A DNA stretch of 64,000 bases from Strigops habroptila (taxonomy: Eukaryota > Chordata > Aves > Psittaciformes > Psittacidae): assembly GCF_004027225.2 (NCBI RefSeq), contig NC_044278.2, positions 53,955,411 to 54,019,410 on the forward strand, given 5' to 3'. This document shows, piece after piece, positions 62,504 through 64,000 of the stretch (its first letter is position 1; every line of letters begins with the position of its first letter). The notes beneath the pieces were generated by a model. It saw nothing but the letters and a program-made list of their open reading frames with translations, did not search any database and was not told the origin of the DNA. Both the position numbers and the translations under genes were made by a program.

Positions 62504-63431
62504 GGCGAGGGTGCACAATGGGCAGGGCTGCACTCGGTGTGCCTTGGTGGAGGTCCTCCTGCAGCAGGTGGCTGAGCTGCGGGAGGCTGTTGGAGAGCTA
62601 AAAGATGCCAGGGAAGCTGAGAGGAAGCTGGGCTGCTTGCTCCAGGCCCAAACTGTGCAGGGGCCGCAAACGTCTGGCATTGCTCATATAGGAAAGGAGG
62701 GCAGCAACCCAGGAAGCTGGGAATTAGTCACGAGAAAAACGAACAAAAAAAGGAGGAAGAGGGCAATTAACGACAAGGGGCTTCCTCCTAAATCTGATGT
62801 CCCCACCCAGAACCGCTTCGCGGTTCTGCAGGGGGCTAATGAGAAAGCACCCACCACACCTAATGAGCATCCTGCTGAGGCACCAGTGAAGAGGATCGCT
62901 ACTGGTGCCTCCAGGAAAAAGCGGCGGGTCATAGTAGTAGGGGACTCTACTTTGAAAGGCACAGAGGCACCCATCTGCCGGCCTGACCCAGTCTCGAGGG
63001 AGGTGTGTTGCCTGCCGGGGGCTCGGATCAGGGATGTTGCTGAGAGGCTGCCTGCTCTAGTAAGTCCTGCTGACTATTACCCCCTTCTAGTGGTCCATGT
63101 GGGTGCTAGAGATATAGAGAGTAGTAGCCTGGAGAACATTAAGAAGGACTACAGAGCCCTGGGAGAGGTGGTTAGGGGCTCTGGAGCTCAGATAGTTTTT
63201 TCATCAATTCTCCGGGACAAAGGGGAGGACCTTAAAAAAGCTAGGAGCATTTGGCAGGTTAATAAATGGTTAGAATGGTGGTGCCATAGTCAGGGGTTTG
63301 GCTATTTAGAACATGGGGTTCCATTTGGGAGGCCAGGTTTACTGGAGGCTGTTGGAGCTGGTCTGACAAAGAAGGGGAAGAGCTGTTTTGGTAGGAGACT
63401 TGCCAGGCTGGTCAAGAAAGCTTTAAACTAG
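62451..63431 (+). CDS. CR1 ORF1 main part: coiled coil and SGNH esterase-like domain
   Basis: LINE ORF1 proteins bind the element RNA; CR1 ORF1 carries an esterase-like domain. This frame is open from 62451 to TAG at 63429-63431 and has no ATG anywhere; GTG at 62511 is sometimes taken as a start. Seen: CxxC (GCTRC), a heptad-like stretch (VEVLLQQVAELREAVGELKD), a basic patch (NKKRRKR), QNRFAVLQ, then RVIVVGDSTLKGTE (GDS of the SGNH fold), ICRPDPVSREVCCLPGARIR, YYPLLVVHVGARD and a C-terminal RRLARLVKKALN. These strings occur in this order in CR1 ORF1. The final esterase block, often DGxHL, reads AVGAGL here. The N terminus appears to be in the preceding frame. Confidence 0.85.
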   Translation, partial: EGGLRRRPRSVESASAFEARVHNGQGCTRCALVEVLLQQVAELREAVGELKDAREAERKLGCLLQAQTVQGPQTSGIAHIGKEGSNPGSWELVTRKTNKKRRKRAINDKGLPPKSDVPTQNRFAVLQGANEKAPTTPNEHPAEAPVKRIATGASRKKRRVIVVGDSTLKGTEAPICRPDPVSREVCCLPGARIRDVAERLPALVSPADYYPLLVVHVGARDIESSSLENIKKDYRALGEVVRGSGAQIVFSSILRDKGEDLKKARSIWQVNKWLEWWCHSQGFGYLEHGVPFGRPGLLEAVGAGLTKKGKSCFGRRLARLVKKALN

Positions 63432-64000
63432 ATGTGTTGGGGGAGGGGAGCATTGATCCATCCCAACCCTCCTGGTCAGTTGCCAGCACCTGTAATAAGT
63501 GCTTGGAGCGATGCAGAGATGTTTCAGCTGCTCCAGCCATTGAGTTGGCTGCATTTGGAGCTCGGCTAAGGTGTCTCTATACAAACGCCCGTAGTATGGG
63601 GAACAAGCAAGAGGAATTAGAGATGTGTGCAAGGCTACGGGAATATGATGTCATTGGTATCACAGAAACATGGTGGGATGGCTCCTGTGACTGGAGTGTT
63701 GGAATGGAAGGTTACAGGCTCTTTAGAAAAGACAGGCCAGGCAGACGGGCAGGGGGTGTTGCTATCTATGTCAGTGAAAGGCTAGAGAATATGGAACTCT
63801 GTCTGGGGATGGGTGATGAGGTAACAGAGTGTTTGTGGGTCAGGATCAAAGGCAGAACAGCTATGGGGGACATTACGGTGGGGATCTGTTACAGGCCGCC
63901 TGATCAAGAGGACTCTGTGGATGAAGTGCTCTACAGACAGATAGGAGCAGCCTCACGCTCGCAGACCTTTGTCCTCATGGGGGACTTCAACCATCCTGAC
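63395..64000 (+). CDS. CR1 ORF2, N-terminal endonuclease part (runs off window)
   Basis: ORF2 supplies endonuclease and reverse transcriptase for target-primed reverse transcription. The frame is open from 63395 to the window end, is -1 relative to ORF1 and overlaps its last codons. Seen: LRCLYTNARSMGNKQEEL (active-site Asn), YDVIGITETWWDG (catalytic Glu), RAGGVAIYVS, ICYRPP and LMGDFNHPD (catalytic Asp/Asn), the APE-type signatures in order and uninterrupted. The first in-frame ATG is at 63596, inside the domain, so translation must begin upstream by another route or the proper start is lost. Reverse transcriptase would lie beyond the window. Confidence 0.88.

Larger units (their letters stand above)
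62085..64000 (+). mobile_element. CR1 LINE with 5' end, ORF1 and start of ORF2 (continues past window)
   Basis: Composition changes abruptly from AT-rich to GC- and CpG-rich near 62085. A leader, a CR1 ORF1 and the endonuclease part of ORF2 follow in the right order. Most CR1 copies are 5' truncated, so a copy with leader and ORF1 is uncommon. The exact 5' boundary (about 62085-62250) cannot be set without a consensus, and the 3' part is outside the window. Confidence 0.85.

Noticed and set aside
62270..62974. Minus-strand frames opposite CR1 ORF1 (136 and 96 codons)
   Set aside because: Shadow frames of GC-rich CR1 coding sequence.
1..64000. tRNA, rRNA, CRISPR, operon or prophage features
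   Set aside because: None seen on reading; the DNA is a vertebrate nuclear locus, so prokaryotic systems are not expected.

Overview
This is vertebrate nuclear DNA, almost certainly from a bird. Genes are split into small exons in long AT-rich introns, the dominant repeat is the avian LINE CR1, and the long terminal repeats (LTRs) look like avian endogenous retrovirus types. The LTR families suggest a songbird-like genome, but that rests on memory of the families and is not proven here. There are no bacterial-style operons; most open frames of 60-180 codons are chance or repeat-derived.

Two class I cytokine receptor genes lie in tandem on the + strand. Positions 44-11941 hold the last six coding exons of a GM-CSF/IL-3/IL-5 receptor alpha-type chain, best matched to CSF2RA: the end of the second extracellular domain, the WSxWS domain, a transmembrane exon, a box 1 exon and a short last exon. 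Splice phases agree at every junction. Positions 43024-59679 hold what appears to be a complete eight-exon CRLF2 (TSLP receptor chain), predicted at 378 residues, with a signal peptide, two fibronectin-like domains, a transmembrane segment, box 1 and a conserved C-terminal tyrosine tail. In mammals these genes are neighbours in the pseudoautosomal cytokine-receptor cluster.

The 31 kb between the genes, and CRLF2 intron 1 (8.7 kb), carry CR1 fragments on both strands and of several ages. They also carry two solo LTRs of one family, each with its own 5-bp target duplication (34074-34641 and 47820-48381), a longer antisense LTR (50393-51546), and a roughly 325-bp AAGGA microsatellite (45307-45632). 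I recognise no further host gene there.

From about 62085 composition switches abruptly to GC-rich. A 5'-complete-looking CR1 begins there and runs off the right edge: GC-rich leader, ORF1 (zinc-knuckle, coiled-coil and SGNH-esterase-like parts, with an apparent frameshift near the N terminus) and the endonuclease part of ORF2.

The most unusual local structure is a perfect 25-bp inverted repeat inside a 13-bp direct repeat (one mismatch), ending 15 bp before the likely splice acceptor of CRLF2 exon 2.
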